A stretch of DNA of 64,000 nt from CAYMAI01 sp964388445 (lineage in GTDB: Bacteria > 4484-113 > JAGGVC01). Shown here piece after piece: positions 44,312-52,643 of this stretch. Within the stretch, counting starts at the first letter, position 1. The number at the start of each line of letters is the position of its first letter. Under the pieces are notes generated by a model, which worked only from the letters and a program-made list of their open reading frames with translations, ran no database searches and was not told where the DNA came from. The position numbers were made by a program, and so were the translations under genes. The stretch lies in the NCBI GenBank assembly GCA_964388445.1, contig CAYMAI010000009.1:35957-99956 (forward strand), in the 5' to 3' direction.

Positions 44312-44653
44312 TTAAATGACGTATTCCTCGCAGTACATGGTCCCTTCCGGTTTTTCGTAAGTGCATTTGCCGTGGCTGTCGCAGTTCGAGCACACGCCCA
44401 TTTTCGCGTCGCGAACGTCGGGTTCTTTGCCGATTAGCAGCCTCGCCGCGATAACCGCGGTTTCGTCGCGCCTCGCTTTTGCGCCTTCCGGCTCGCTGTC
44501 GTGAAACTCGTCGCAGTACCATACCGGCGTGCGTGCCGCGGAATAATAGAGGCAGCTCGCCCTGTGGATGCAAGTCGAGCATATTCCGCTTACTTTCGAG
44601 ATCGGCGCTCCGGCGATCTCCAACGTTTCGGTTTTCTTCAAAGTCAAAGTCAT
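44312..44653 (-). CDS. Eight-cysteine protein, paralogue A
   Basis: A 113-aa cytosolic protein of unknown function. Two cysteine modules are seen: Cys25, 28, 34, 47 (GICSTCIHRASC...PVWYCDEF) and Cys88, 91, 97, 108 (GVCSNC...C...PEGTMYCEEY). Spacing C-x2-C-x5-C-x12-C and C-x2-C-x5-C-x10-C is identical to paralogue B at 47473. Such sets could bind zinc or an iron-sulfur cluster; this is inference. The ATG at 44653 has AAGGAGG followed by ATTTTGAG. It lies downstream of the sensor kinase on the same strand but has its own conserved promoter. Confidence 0.8.
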   Translation of the reverse strand: MTLTLKKTETLEIAGAPISKVSGICSTCIHRASCLYYSAARTPVWYCDEFHDSEPEGAKARRDETAVIAARLLIGKEPDVRDAKMGVCSNCDSHGKCTYEKPEGTMYCEEYVI

Positions 44654-44727
44654 CTCAAAATCCTCCTTCGCGATATCCATCGCGGGTAAGTTCAAACCGG
44701 CGGACGAATTCCTCGTTCGTCGTGCAG

Positions 44728-44799
44728 ATTATTCCCCGCGAAAAATCGATGCACAATGGGATTTCTACTAAGTTTGCGCCTAGAAATATCCCTATGGGA
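44728..44799 (-). promoter_or_regulatory. Conserved promoter/operator of paralogue A
   Basis: On the minus strand: inverted repeat TCCCATAGGGA (44799-44789), a second TCCCATTG beginning 38 bases on (44761), and GGAATAAT 26 bases after that (44735-44728). TTGTGC with a 17-base spacer to AATAAT makes a promoter whose -35 is overlapped by the second TCCCATTG. Spacings match those before paralogue B exactly. Confidence 0.75.
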
Positions 44800-44889
44800 A
44801 TTTCCCTAAAACCGCGTTTGCGAGTCTAGGGGATTTTCGGCGCGCAATTCCGCCCGTTTATCCGGCGGAAATCTCGAGTTGCAGTGCGC

Positions 44890-47112
44890 TTAATCGAGTT
44901 TCGTCAGCCCTTCTCTCAGGGCGAATTTCGTAAGCTCGGCAAGGTTGCGTATTTCAAGCTTGTCCATAACGTTTTGCCTGTGCGCCTCTATCGTCTTTAC
45001 GCTAACCCCGAGTTTTCTCGCTATTTCCTTCGTGTTCAAACCCTGAGTTATAAGGACCAGCACTTCGGTCTCCCGCGGCGTAAGGTCGGCGACCGTGTCT
45101 TTTCCTGCCGGTTTCCCGGCTTCCGGCTGCCTCGGCTTGACGTATCCGCTCACCACGGTTTCGGCAATTTCGTGGCTAAGGAACGTCAGGTCCGCCTTGA
45201 CCGTCCGGATCGCTTGCGCCAAATCGGACTGCGCGCAGTCTTTGAGCAAATAACCGGATGCGCCGGCTTTGAGCATTTCCATTACGAAATAGCCGTCGGT
45301 GTGCATCGAGAGCGCGATAACCTTCACGCCGGGAAAATCCGCGGTTATTTTTGCCGTGGCTTCGATGCCGTTCATATCCGGCATGCTTACGTCCATAACG
45401 ACGACGTCGGGATTCAGTTTTCCGGTCAGTTCCACCGCTTCGATGCCGGTTTTCGCCTGTCCGGCGACTTCGATGTCGTCGAGATTGTCGAGCAGCGCGG
45501 TAAGGCCTTCGCGTATAATCTTTTGGTCGTCTGCGATTAGTATTCTAATCGGCTTTCCGGCTCCTTCCTTTTCGTCGCGCACTTCGAGCTTACCGGTCGC
45601 AACTACGCTTGGCGTCGGCCGCTCTTCCTTGCGGACGGGAACGTTCATATATACGGCGGTGCCGAGTCCCGGCGAACTCTTGATTTCGAAACTTCCGCCG
45701 AGATTTATCACGCGCTCCCTAATGCTGAACAAACCGAATCCGGTGTCCATACTTTGCGTAGCCGTCACTTTCATATAATCGAATCCGACGCCGTCGTCTT
45801 CGACCGAAATCTGAATGTTCCCGCCGATTCTTCTCGCCGCGACCGTCACTTTTTTCGCCTTTGCGTGTTTGACGACGTTGACCAAAAGTTCTTGCACGCT
45901 TCTGAAAAGCATGAATCTGGCGTTTTCGTCCAGCGGTTTCGGCCAGCCGTCGTCGAAAAAGTCCGCATCCAAGCCGTATTCCTCGCGTACGCGGCGCACG
46001 AGCCATCCAAGCGCCGCCTCAAAGCTGAGTTCGTGCAGAACCGGCGGGCTGATTTCGAACGTGAGCCACCTGGTCGCGTGAACCGCCTTGTCGAGATGTC
46101 CGATTATCGGCGCAAGTCCGTTCACCGGGTTTTCCTCGTATTCCTGCAGCTTAATTTTCGCAATCGCCAGCACATGTCCGACGTTGTCGTGCAGCAGCGC
46201 CGCGATTCGTTTGCGCTCACGCTCTTCGATAATGGAAAGTTCCGAGGCGAGATAGCGCAGCTGACGCTGATAATCCATAATCATCGCATCCGAGCGCTTG
46301 TTTTCGATAATCTCCGCCATCAAGTCCGCAATCGCTTTTAAAAGCAGCGATTCTTCCTTTAAAAACGGCCCGTCGTCCGCGGGCGGCATTTCGCGAGAGT
46401 AACAAACTTCGATTTCGCCGAGTGCGACTCCGCCCGAAATTATTCTGCACGCCTGCCGCCATTGGGATTTATCAAACCCCACGGTGGCGAACTCCCGGTC
46501 TTCGACCAGAATTCTTGCGCTCGTTATTTCGGGATACTGCCACGCCGGCGGTATCGCTTCCGCCGCTTTGCGCAGGAATTCGTTCAACGATAGTTCCTTG
46601 TGCTGTGCCAAGCTCGAAATTGTATAAAGGCAGTTAAGCTCCTTTACGCGTTCCTTTAGTTCATGCTCCCGCTTCCGCAGTTCCATGCCGGTGCGCCACT
46701 GCTCCGTAATGTCCTCGAAAAAGCCGAGCGCGCCAAGAAACTCCTTTTTGTCCGACATTACGCCGATGAAAAAGGCGCGAATCGCCGCCTGCCTTCCGCC
46801 GGTTACGGACGTATATTCGCCCTCGAACAGCCCCAATTTTCCGGCGAAGGCCTTTCGCACTGCGGCCGCCATCTTTTCGTCGGCAATGTCTTCGAGCATG
46901 TTGAAGCCGACTATTTTGCCCCGCGTGGCTCCCATCATTTCCGCGATTTTCTCGTTACAATCGACGATGACGCCGTCGGTGCTTAAATTGATTATGCCGA
47001 TAGGGGAGTGTTTGAAAATGATTTTGCAAAGCTCTTCCGAGTTGGGATGAGCCGGACGCGCATTTGCGCCTCCGGATTTCTTACGGCCGGGTTTCGCTTC
47101 GCCGCTGCCCAT
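44890..47112 (-). CDS. Hybrid PAS-GAF histidine kinase fused to a complete NarL-type response regulator
   Basis: The 740-aa protein joins a whole two-component system. A PAS domain (about 30-138), a GAF-like domain (about 157-272, IPPAWQYPEIT), a HisKA_3 dimerisation domain with phospho-His308 in AALLHDNVGH, a HATPase domain (about 400-492, DDGVGFD and GFGLFSIRERV), a receiver (about 522-640) with Asp574 in VVVMDVSMPD, and a LuxR/NarL helix-turn-helix (LTPRETEVLVLITQGLNTKEIARKL). No membrane segment is present, so the sensed signal is cytosolic. I chose the ATG at 47112, with AAAGGAG upstream. It lies between two eight-cysteine genes. Confidence 0.92.
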   Translation of the reverse strand: MGSGEAKPGRKKSGGANARPAHPNSEELCKIIFKHSPIGIINLSTDGVIVDCNEKIAEMMGATRGKIVGFNMLEDIADEKMAAAVRKAFAGKLGLFEGEYTSVTGGRQAAIRAFFIGVMSDKKEFLGALGFFEDITEQWRTGMELRKREHELKERVKELNCLYTISSLAQHKELSLNEFLRKAAEAIPPAWQYPEITSARILVEDREFATVGFDKSQWRQACRIISGGVALGEIEVCYSREMPPADDGPFLKEESLLLKAIADLMAEIIENKRSDAMIMDYQRQLRYLASELSIIEERERKRIAALLHDNVGHVLAIAKIKLQEYEENPVNGLAPIIGHLDKAVHATRWLTFEISPPVLHELSFEAALGWLVRRVREEYGLDADFFDDGWPKPLDENARFMLFRSVQELLVNVVKHAKAKKVTVAARRIGGNIQISVEDDGVGFDYMKVTATQSMDTGFGLFSIRERVINLGGSFEIKSSPGLGTAVYMNVPVRKEERPTPSVVATGKLEVRDEKEGAGKPIRILIADDQKIIREGLTALLDNLDDIEVAGQAKTGIEAVELTGKLNPDVVVMDVSMPDMNGIEATAKITADFPGVKVIALSMHTDGYFVMEMLKAGASGYLLKDCAQSDLAQAIRTVKADLTFLSHEIAETVVSGYVKPRQPEAGKPAGKDTVADLTPRETEVLVLITQGLNTKEIARKLGVSVKTIEAHRQNVMDKLEIRNLAELTKFALREGLTKLD

Positions 47113-47345
47113 CGAAGTTTGCTCCTTTGCGCACAAGACGCGAATCAATTATGCCTGCCACGGCTTGCCGAATCGCTTCCGGTCAAGCAAGATACGAATT
47201 AATACTGTCTTCACAAGCGCACCCAAAAGGCCGGCTTTTTTATCGCCGTAAATTATCGAAAAAATTATTCTCTTGCAAATCCTTTATTCATGCTGCTTCT
47301 GCGCATTTCATTCGACATTTAGTGTACTAATCCGATAGGTAAAAA

Positions 47346-47417
47346 TCCCATAGGGATAATTCTTAGTAACTTCATGGGGAAAATCCCATTGCCGCCGTTA
47401 AATTCACAAGGAATAAT
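47346..47417 (+). promoter_or_regulatory. Conserved promoter/operator of paralogue B, in the divergent kinase intergenic region
   Basis: TCCCATAGGGA (47346-47356), TCCCATTG beginning at 47384 and GGAATAAT (47410-47417) repeat the arrangement before paralogue A with the same 38- and 26-base steps. TTGCCG (47389-47394) and AATAAT are 17 bases apart. The 360-base gap 47113-47472 holds no gene; a minus-strand AATAAT at 47264-47269 may be the kinase -10. Confidence 0.75.
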
Positions 47418-47472
47418 TTGAGCGACTTTGAAACAAACGCGGGCGCGCCCGCGAAACCCGGAGGATTTTGAG

Positions 47473-47805
47473 ATGGGCAAGTTTTTAAAGGAGCAAACCG
47501 GCATACGCGAAATATATGCCGCACGGCTGATTACCGCCGCCGGAATCTGCGCCACTTGCAGCCGGCACCTCGATTGCATGTACTTGAAACATGCGAGGGG
47601 TCCGGTTTGGTTTTGCGACGAGTTTGACGAAAACGGAGAAAACGACCTCGAAGAGGAAGCTTCTCCCGCCGCAAAAAACTTCGTCGCGGCGATGGAGCCC
47701 GACCAGCGCAACTCGAAAGAAGGGCTGTGCGCCAACTGCGAAAACGGCCGCAGGTGCGTTCTCAGGCGTCCCGAAGGCACAATGTATTGCGAAGAATATA
47801 GGTAA
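47473..47805 (+). CDS. Eight-cysteine protein, paralogue B
   Basis: A 110-aa protein homologous to paralogue A throughout: Cys26, 29, 35, 48 (GICATC...C...GPVWFCDEF) and Cys86, 89, 95, 106 (GLCANC...C...PEGTMYCEEY). The ATG at 47473 has GGAGGATTTTGAG, the same leader end as paralogue A. A longer in-frame start at 47428 has no ribosome binding site. It is divergent from the kinase-regulator gene and upstream of gdhA. Confidence 0.8.
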   Translation: MGKFLKEQTGIREIYAARLITAAGICATCSRHLDCMYLKHARGPVWFCDEFDENGENDLEEEASPAAKNFVAAMEPDQRNSKEGLCANCENGRRCVLRRPEGTMYCEEYR

Positions 47806-47940
47806 TCCGCCGCAAAAGGTATAATTTCCATCCCGACCGCCGCGCCGATGCCGCGCGTGCGTCTTTCGGAAAGCCGGGAGTAATTGCTTGGTATTGCGGA
47901 TTGTTTTGCAGAGTCACGTTCTGTGAAAAGGAGCATTTTG

Positions 47941-49284
47941 ATGTACAAAACCGTTGATGAGTTCATGCAGCCGCTCATCGAAAAACACCCCGGCGAGCCG
48001 GAGTTTCATCAGGCTGTGCACGAAGTTGCGGAATCGATTCTTCCGATTATCGACCGCCATCCGAAGTTTATCGACATGCAGGTGTTGGAGCGGATGGTCG
48101 AGCCGGAGCGGGCGATAATTTTCCGCGTCCCGTGGATCGACGACGAAGGCAAAGTCATTGTAAACATCGGATATCGCGTCCAAATGAACAGCGCCATCGG
48201 GCCGTACAAAGGCGGACTGAGATTCGACAAGTCGGTCAACCTCGGCATCTTGAAGTTCCTTGCATTCGAGCAAATTCTTAAGAACGCGCTTACCACGCTT
48301 CCAATCGGCGGCGGAAAGGGCGGCTCGGACTTCAATCCAATCGGCAAGAGCGACGTCGAAGTAATGCGGTTTTGCCAGTCATTCATGACCGAGCTTTACA
48401 AATACATCGGCCCGGACATCGACGTACCCGCCGGCGACATCGGCGTGGGAGCTCGCGAAATCGGATTTCTCTACGGTCAATACAAGCGACTCACTTCGTC
48501 GTTCGGCGGCGTTTTAACCGGAAAAGGCGCGGAATGGGGCGGCAGCCTTATCCGTCCCGAAGCCACCGGATACGGCGTAATTTATTTCGCGAGCGAAATG
48601 CTTCAGCGTATGGGCAAGGGCATTCTCGGCAAGACCTGCTTGGTGTCGGGGGCCGGAAACGTTGCCCAATACGCGGTCGAAAAGCTGATCCAACTCGGCG
48701 GCAAAGTCATTGCCATGAGCGACATCGAAGGTTCCATCCACGACCCTGACGGAATAGACGAAGAAAAGCTGGAATGGATAAAGGAACTTGTTTACGTAAA
48801 GCGGGGATTTCTCAATCAATACGCCGAGCATTTCAAAGTGGATTTCTACCCGAAGAAAAACGTATGGCACATCCCCGGCGCATCTTTGGCTTTTCCCTGC
48901 GCAACCCAGAACGAGCTTCACCTCGACGACGCGCAGGCGCTGGTGAGCAACGGAATCGAGCTGGTCTGCGAAGGCGCGAACATGCCGACTACGCCCGAAG
49001 CGGTCAAATACCTGCAGGACAGCGGCGTCATTTACGCGCCGGGCAAAGCGGCCAACGCGGGCGGCGTGGCGGTAAGCTGTCTCGAAATGTCGCAAAACGC
49101 CCAGCACCTATATTGGACCCGCGAGGAAGTGGACGAGAGGCTATTCAACATAATGCGGTCCATACACAAGAACTGCATCGCCACAGCGGACGAGTACGAA
49201 ATGCCCGGAAACTATGTCGCCGGCGCGAACATTGCGGGCTTTTTAAAGGTCGCACGCGCGATGGTCGCACAGGGGGCGGTGTAA
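47941..49284 (+). CDS. gdhA: Glutamate dehydrogenase (NADP-type)
   Basis: A 447-aa hexameric-type enzyme interconverting glutamate with 2-oxoglutarate and ammonia. Motifs include PYKGGLRFDKSVNLGILKFL, the catalytic-lysine loop GGGKGGSDFNP, DVPAGDIGVGAREIGFL and the dinucleotide fold VSGAGNVAQYAVEKL. Sequence is closest to the 445-450-aa NADP-dependent class. I start at the ATG at 47941 with AAAAGGAG upstream, not the TTG at 47884. TATAAT (47820-47825) upstream suggests an own promoter. Confidence 0.95.
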   Translation: MYKTVDEFMQPLIEKHPGEPEFHQAVHEVAESILPIIDRHPKFIDMQVLERMVEPERAIIFRVPWIDDEGKVIVNIGYRVQMNSAIGPYKGGLRFDKSVNLGILKFLAFEQILKNALTTLPIGGGKGGSDFNPIGKSDVEVMRFCQSFMTELYKYIGPDIDVPAGDIGVGAREIGFLYGQYKRLTSSFGGVLTGKGAEWGGSLIRPEATGYGVIYFASEMLQRMGKGILGKTCLVSGAGNVAQYAVEKLIQLGGKVIAMSDIEGSIHDPDGIDEEKLEWIKELVYVKRGFLNQYAEHFKVDFYPKKNVWHIPGASLAFPCATQNELHLDDAQALVSNGIELVCEGANMPTTPEAVKYLQDSGVIYAPGKAANAGGVAVSCLEMSQNAQHLYWTREEVDERLFNIMRSIHKNCIATADEYEMPGNYVAGANIAGFLKVARAMVAQGAV

Positions 49285-49376
49285 GTGATTATGTGCACAA
49301 TTTATCTAGCTGACACAAATACCCGCACGGCGCAGAACGGACATATAATTCATCATGTGCCTGGAAGGAGAATTCT

Positions 49377-49754
49377 ATGACGAAAATCATCGGATATCTT
49401 GAAGGAACGAACGCGGCGTGGCTTACGACGCTTGCGATGAAAGGCTACGACGTATTGCCGCTTTCGAACGGATACGACGGCCACGGCTTGAACATCCAAA
49501 TGATCCACCTAACCCGCAAGCCGGGTCTGGTCATCGCCTACCTTCACAAGCTCCTTCCGTCCGCGCCTTACGAAACGACGATCGACGAACTGCTGTACCG
49601 GACGAAAATTTTCGACATTCCCGTTATCGTTGTTTGCCCGCAGGAATTCCACGACAGGGCAAGGCAGGTAACGCCGGAAATGCCGGCCAACGCGATTCTC
49701 GTGGATCCCAAAGACGTCCTCGCCAAAGCGCTCGAGGTTTTGGGCGAAGACTGA
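49377..49754 (+). CDS. Conserved-looking small cytosolic protein, unknown function
   Basis: A 125-aa alternating alpha/beta protein (MTKIIGYLEGTNAAWLTTLA..., GYDVLPLSNGYDGHG, IPVIVVCPQEFHD). The pattern suggests a Rossmann-like single domain, but I recognise no family and no catalytic motif. GGAG with AATTCT precedes the ATG and a TATAAT lies at 49344-49349. It follows gdhA after 92 bases. Confidence 0.7.
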   Translation: MTKIIGYLEGTNAAWLTTLAMKGYDVLPLSNGYDGHGLNIQMIHLTRKPGLVIAYLHKLLPSAPYETTIDELLYRTKIFDIPVIVVCPQEFHDRARQVTPEMPANAILVDPKDVLAKALEVLGED

Positions 49755-49806
49755 CCGCGTGCGTCCGTTTCCAGGCAAATTTGCCAATTGCGCCTTGAGC
49801 CGCGGA

Positions 49807-50331
49807 TTAGGCCGCATCCGAAATGCGCTTCAGTATCACTTTTCCGTCACGGCGGACTTCGCTCACCGAAAAGTCGAAGCCTTTATCGCGCGGCGTAACC
49901 TTGCCGATTGCGACAACGGACTCCATAGCATTCGGCACCTCGCCGCTGAATTCGGTCGCGGGAACTTTCGCCGGAACCGTGAACTCCGCGCATCCCGCTT
50001 CCGGGCAGCATTCCGCTTCCTTAAGGTCCGCCATTACAAACGCGCCGCGGTCCGGAAACGATTGAGTAACGTAGCCTTCGAGCGCAACCAATCCTTCGTA
50101 GGCGGCAGGATCGCTCCACAGCTTTTCGACGCCGACCTCTATCGCGCCTTCGGGCAACGGCTCGACAGGCGCTTCGGGCGCGGCTTTTATATCCGCAATC
50201 GCCGCATTCGGCGCCGCCGCGGTTTGCGTGCCGGACGCGCCTTGCGGCTGCAATTTGAAAAACGCGGACGCCGCAACCGCCAGCATCGCCACTACCATTA
50301 ACGCCGATAGAACAGAATATTTCGCCTTCAT
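49807..50331 (-). CDS. Exported or membrane-anchored small domain protein with CCxxxxC motif
   Basis: A 174-aa protein with an N-terminal hydrophobic segment (about 8-26) that may be a signal anchor, a Pro/Ala-rich linker, and a C-terminal beta domain (about 62-174) of OB-like pattern. Cys108, Cys109 and Cys114 in ECCPEAGC are the only cysteines and could bind a metal ion. It is the last gene of the ArsR-controlled efflux operon, with AAGGAG ahead of its ATG. I do not recognise the family. Confidence 0.7.
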   Translation of the reverse strand: MKAKYSVLSALMVVAMLAVAASAFFKLQPQGASGTQTAAAPNAAIADIKAAPEAPVEPLPEGAIEVGVEKLWSDPAAYEGLVALEGYVTQSFPDRGAFVMADLKEAECCPEAGCAEFTVPAKVPATEFSGEVPNAMESVVAIGKVTPRDKGFDFSVSEVRRDGKVILKRISDAA

Positions 50332-50340
50332 TTTTTCTCC

Positions 50341-51498
50341 TTAGCTTGAACGTAAAGCTTCCACCGCGCCAATCCGGGCGACCGAAGCCGCAGGCGCGGC
50401 CGCGCCGATAATTCCGATAACGGCCGATATTGCAATCCCCAAAAGCGCAACTTCGGCATCCGCGCTGAATCTGAACGCGCCCATAACCGTTTTCATCGGC
50501 ATCCCGTTAAGCGCAATGCCCGCCGCTGTGCCGATAACGCCGCCGATTCCGCAAAGCGCCAGCGATTCCAAAATAAACGATGCCAGAACCGCCCGCCTTT
50601 TGAATCCCATCACCAGCAAAACCGCCATTTCCTTCGTTCTGCCCAAAATCGAAGTGAACATGGTATTCATGGCGACCAGCATTCCGCCCAGCGCGAGCAT
50701 AACCGTCATCAGGTTTGCGACAACCTGAACCGGTTTCATCGCTCTCGCCATTCCGCCGTAATACTCGGTCTCCAGTTTCGCCTCCACGCGAATGTCCGTG
50801 CGCGTAATAAGGTCGAACAACAAGTCGTCCGCCGCAGTTTGCCCTCCGGTTTTAACCGTAACGGCCGAAAAATCGGTCCGCTTCGCCGCCGCCATAAGGT
50901 CGTCCAGATTCGCCCAAATCTCGCTTTCGAATGCCGTGCCGGGCGCGTCGAGAATACCGGACACGGTCCACTTTGTGCCCTCGAATTCTATTTCGCTGCC
51001 GATTCGAAGCGCGCTTTCGTGAATTCCAAGTTTCGTTGCGGCCAATCTTCCGACGGCTATTTTCCCGCCGCGTTCGGGCGGGGAACCGGCGGCCATTCCG
51101 GTCTGCTCGTGAACGTCGAACGCGACGGGCAATACGCCGCGAACGAGGCCGCGCATCGCCGGCCCCCCGTGCATTCCGGGCATAGTAACTATCGTGTTGA
51201 TATAAGTTTCCGGCGAAACGAGCGGCTCGCCATTCTTATCCGCGGCGTATCCGGTGCTTTTGAGAACGTGAAAATCCGACGGCTCTATCGCCGAAAATTC
51301 CAGCGATTCCGCGCCGCGGCTTAGCACGATTACATTATCCGGCGACCCTGTGCTTTTCGCGCTTGCGACCAGACCTTTCGAGAGCGACATCATCAATACC
51401 GCGACGAACACGGCTACCGAAACTCCGAGCATCGTTATCGCGCTTCTGCCCTTTCTGCGGGCTAGAGATTTCAGGTTGTACGCCAGCGGCATCCGCAT
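50341..51498 (-). CDS. ABC transporter permease, MacB/FtsX type (second)
   Basis: 385 aa with the four-helix MacB/FtsX arrangement: one N-terminal helix (about 20-40), a large periplasmic domain (about 45-265), and three C-terminal helices in the FtsX domain with MAVLLVMGFKRRAVLASFILESL. Its start overlaps the stop of the first permease by one base. Together with the ATPase and adaptor genes it forms a tripartite exporter. Confidence 0.88.
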   Translation of the reverse strand: MRMPLAYNLKSLARRKGRSAITMLGVSVAVFVAVLMMSLSKGLVASAKSTGSPDNVIVLSRGAESLEFSAIEPSDFHVLKSTGYAADKNGEPLVSPETYINTIVTMPGMHGGPAMRGLVRGVLPVAFDVHEQTGMAAGSPPERGGKIAVGRLAATKLGIHESALRIGSEIEFEGTKWTVSGILDAPGTAFESEIWANLDDLMAAAKRTDFSAVTVKTGGQTAADDLLFDLITRTDIRVEAKLETEYYGGMARAMKPVQVVANLMTVMLALGGMLVAMNTMFTSILGRTKEMAVLLVMGFKRRAVLASFILESLALCGIGGVIGTAAGIALNGMPMKTVMGAFRFSADAEVALLGIAISAVIGIIGAAAPAASVARIGAVEALRSS

Positions 51499-52643
51499 CA
51501 GTCAACCCCCTTCAGAGCATATACGATTCGCGCTCCTGCGCCTCGCGCTGCCGGAAGATACGAACCCGCCACTCCTAGCGCCGCCCCGATTCCCGCCGTC
51601 AGCACAAGAAAACTCGCCGGCAAATGAGGCGTTATCGTAAAGCCTTCCACGCTCACCGCGAATCCGCCGGACAAAAGAACCGCGTAGGCTATTCCGAAGC
51701 CGAGCAATGCGGCGGGAACGGATACGAACAGCGATTCCAAGACCGCTACCGCGGCCACTTTCGGCGACTCATAGCCTAGCGTTTTCATTATCGCCATTTC
51801 GCGCATTTGGTCGCGTACGCTCATCGAAATGCTGTTCGCCACCGCCGCGAACAAAAGCACGAGCGCAAGATAGCCGACGACCTGCGCGAAGCCGACGAGC
51901 CCCTTGAAATCTTCGATGTTTCCGGCGATGAACGCCTTCTCCGGGCCTGTCGTCGTCTGCGTGCCGCTGTTTGCGAAGGCGCCGTCGATTTCGAAGCCAA
52001 GTTTACCGGCGTTTTTCTCGCTATCCACTAGCACGAGTATCATCGTCGCCACGCCCACCTGGTCTATCGAATATTCCAAATACTCTCTGTCTAGAAGTAT
52101 CACGTTTTCGAGGCTCGACCCCGGCGCCGCGAAAATCCCGCGAAGCGTGAACGACACGCCGCCGAGTTCTTTCAGCGTAACCAAATCTCCGTTTTTCCAG
52201 CCGTATTTTTTCGCAATCGCCTGTCCCGCAATCGCCGCACCGCGTTCGCTTTCGAATGCGGCATACTCGCTTTCGCCTATTTGTATTTCGCGAAACTTGC
52301 GGAATTTGCCCGGCTCGACGCCATGAACCGCCACGAGATCCGTGGTGGTCTGGCAGTTGGACAAAAGAAACCTCACCGGCATCGCGTCTTCGACGTGCTC
52401 CATTCCGAGAATCTTGTCGTTGTAATGAACTGGCACTCTGGAAAACGGCGGACAGGCTTTGAACTTCTCAAACACGACCAGCACCTTGTCCCCGCCGGTT
52501 TCGGCGATCATCCTGCCGAGTCCGCGGTCTAGCGAAAAAAGCGACGCAAACACGAACATAGCGGCCGCAATGCTTAGCAGCGTAAGGCCGGTGCGCACGG
52601 GCCGCCGCATCGCATTTCTCGCCGCAAGTTTCGCGATTATCAC
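51498..52643 (-). CDS. ABC transporter permease, MacB/FtsX type (first)
   Basis: 381 aa, same topology as its neighbour, with RPVRTGLTLLSIAAAMFVFASLF at the N-terminus and MREMAIMKTLGYESPKVAAVAVLESLF in the FtsX domain. The periplasmic domain is distinct from the other permease, so the two probably form a heterodimer. It overlaps the ATPase gene by 4 bases. Confidence 0.88.
   Translation of the reverse strand: MIIAKLAARNAMRRPVRTGLTLLSIAAAMFVFASLFSLDRGLGRMIAETGGDKVLVVFEKFKACPPFSRVPVHYNDKILGMEHVEDAMPVRFLLSNCQTTTDLVAVHGVEPGKFRKFREIQIGESEYAAFESERGAAIAGQAIAKKYGWKNGDLVTLKELGGVSFTLRGIFAAPGSSLENVILLDREYLEYSIDQVGVATMILVLVDSEKNAGKLGFEIDGAFANSGTQTTTGPEKAFIAGNIEDFKGLVGFAQVVGYLALVLLFAAVANSISMSVRDQMREMAIMKTLGYESPKVAAVAVLESLFVSVPAALLGFGIAYAVLLSGGFAVSVEGFTITPHLPASFLVLTAGIGAALGVAGSYLPAARGAGARIVYALKGVD

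Noticed and set aside
47222..47245. AAAAGGCCGGCTTTTTT as a terminator
   Set aside because: The stem is 5 bp of mostly A-T pairs, and it lies in the divergent promoter region of the kinase and paralogue B.
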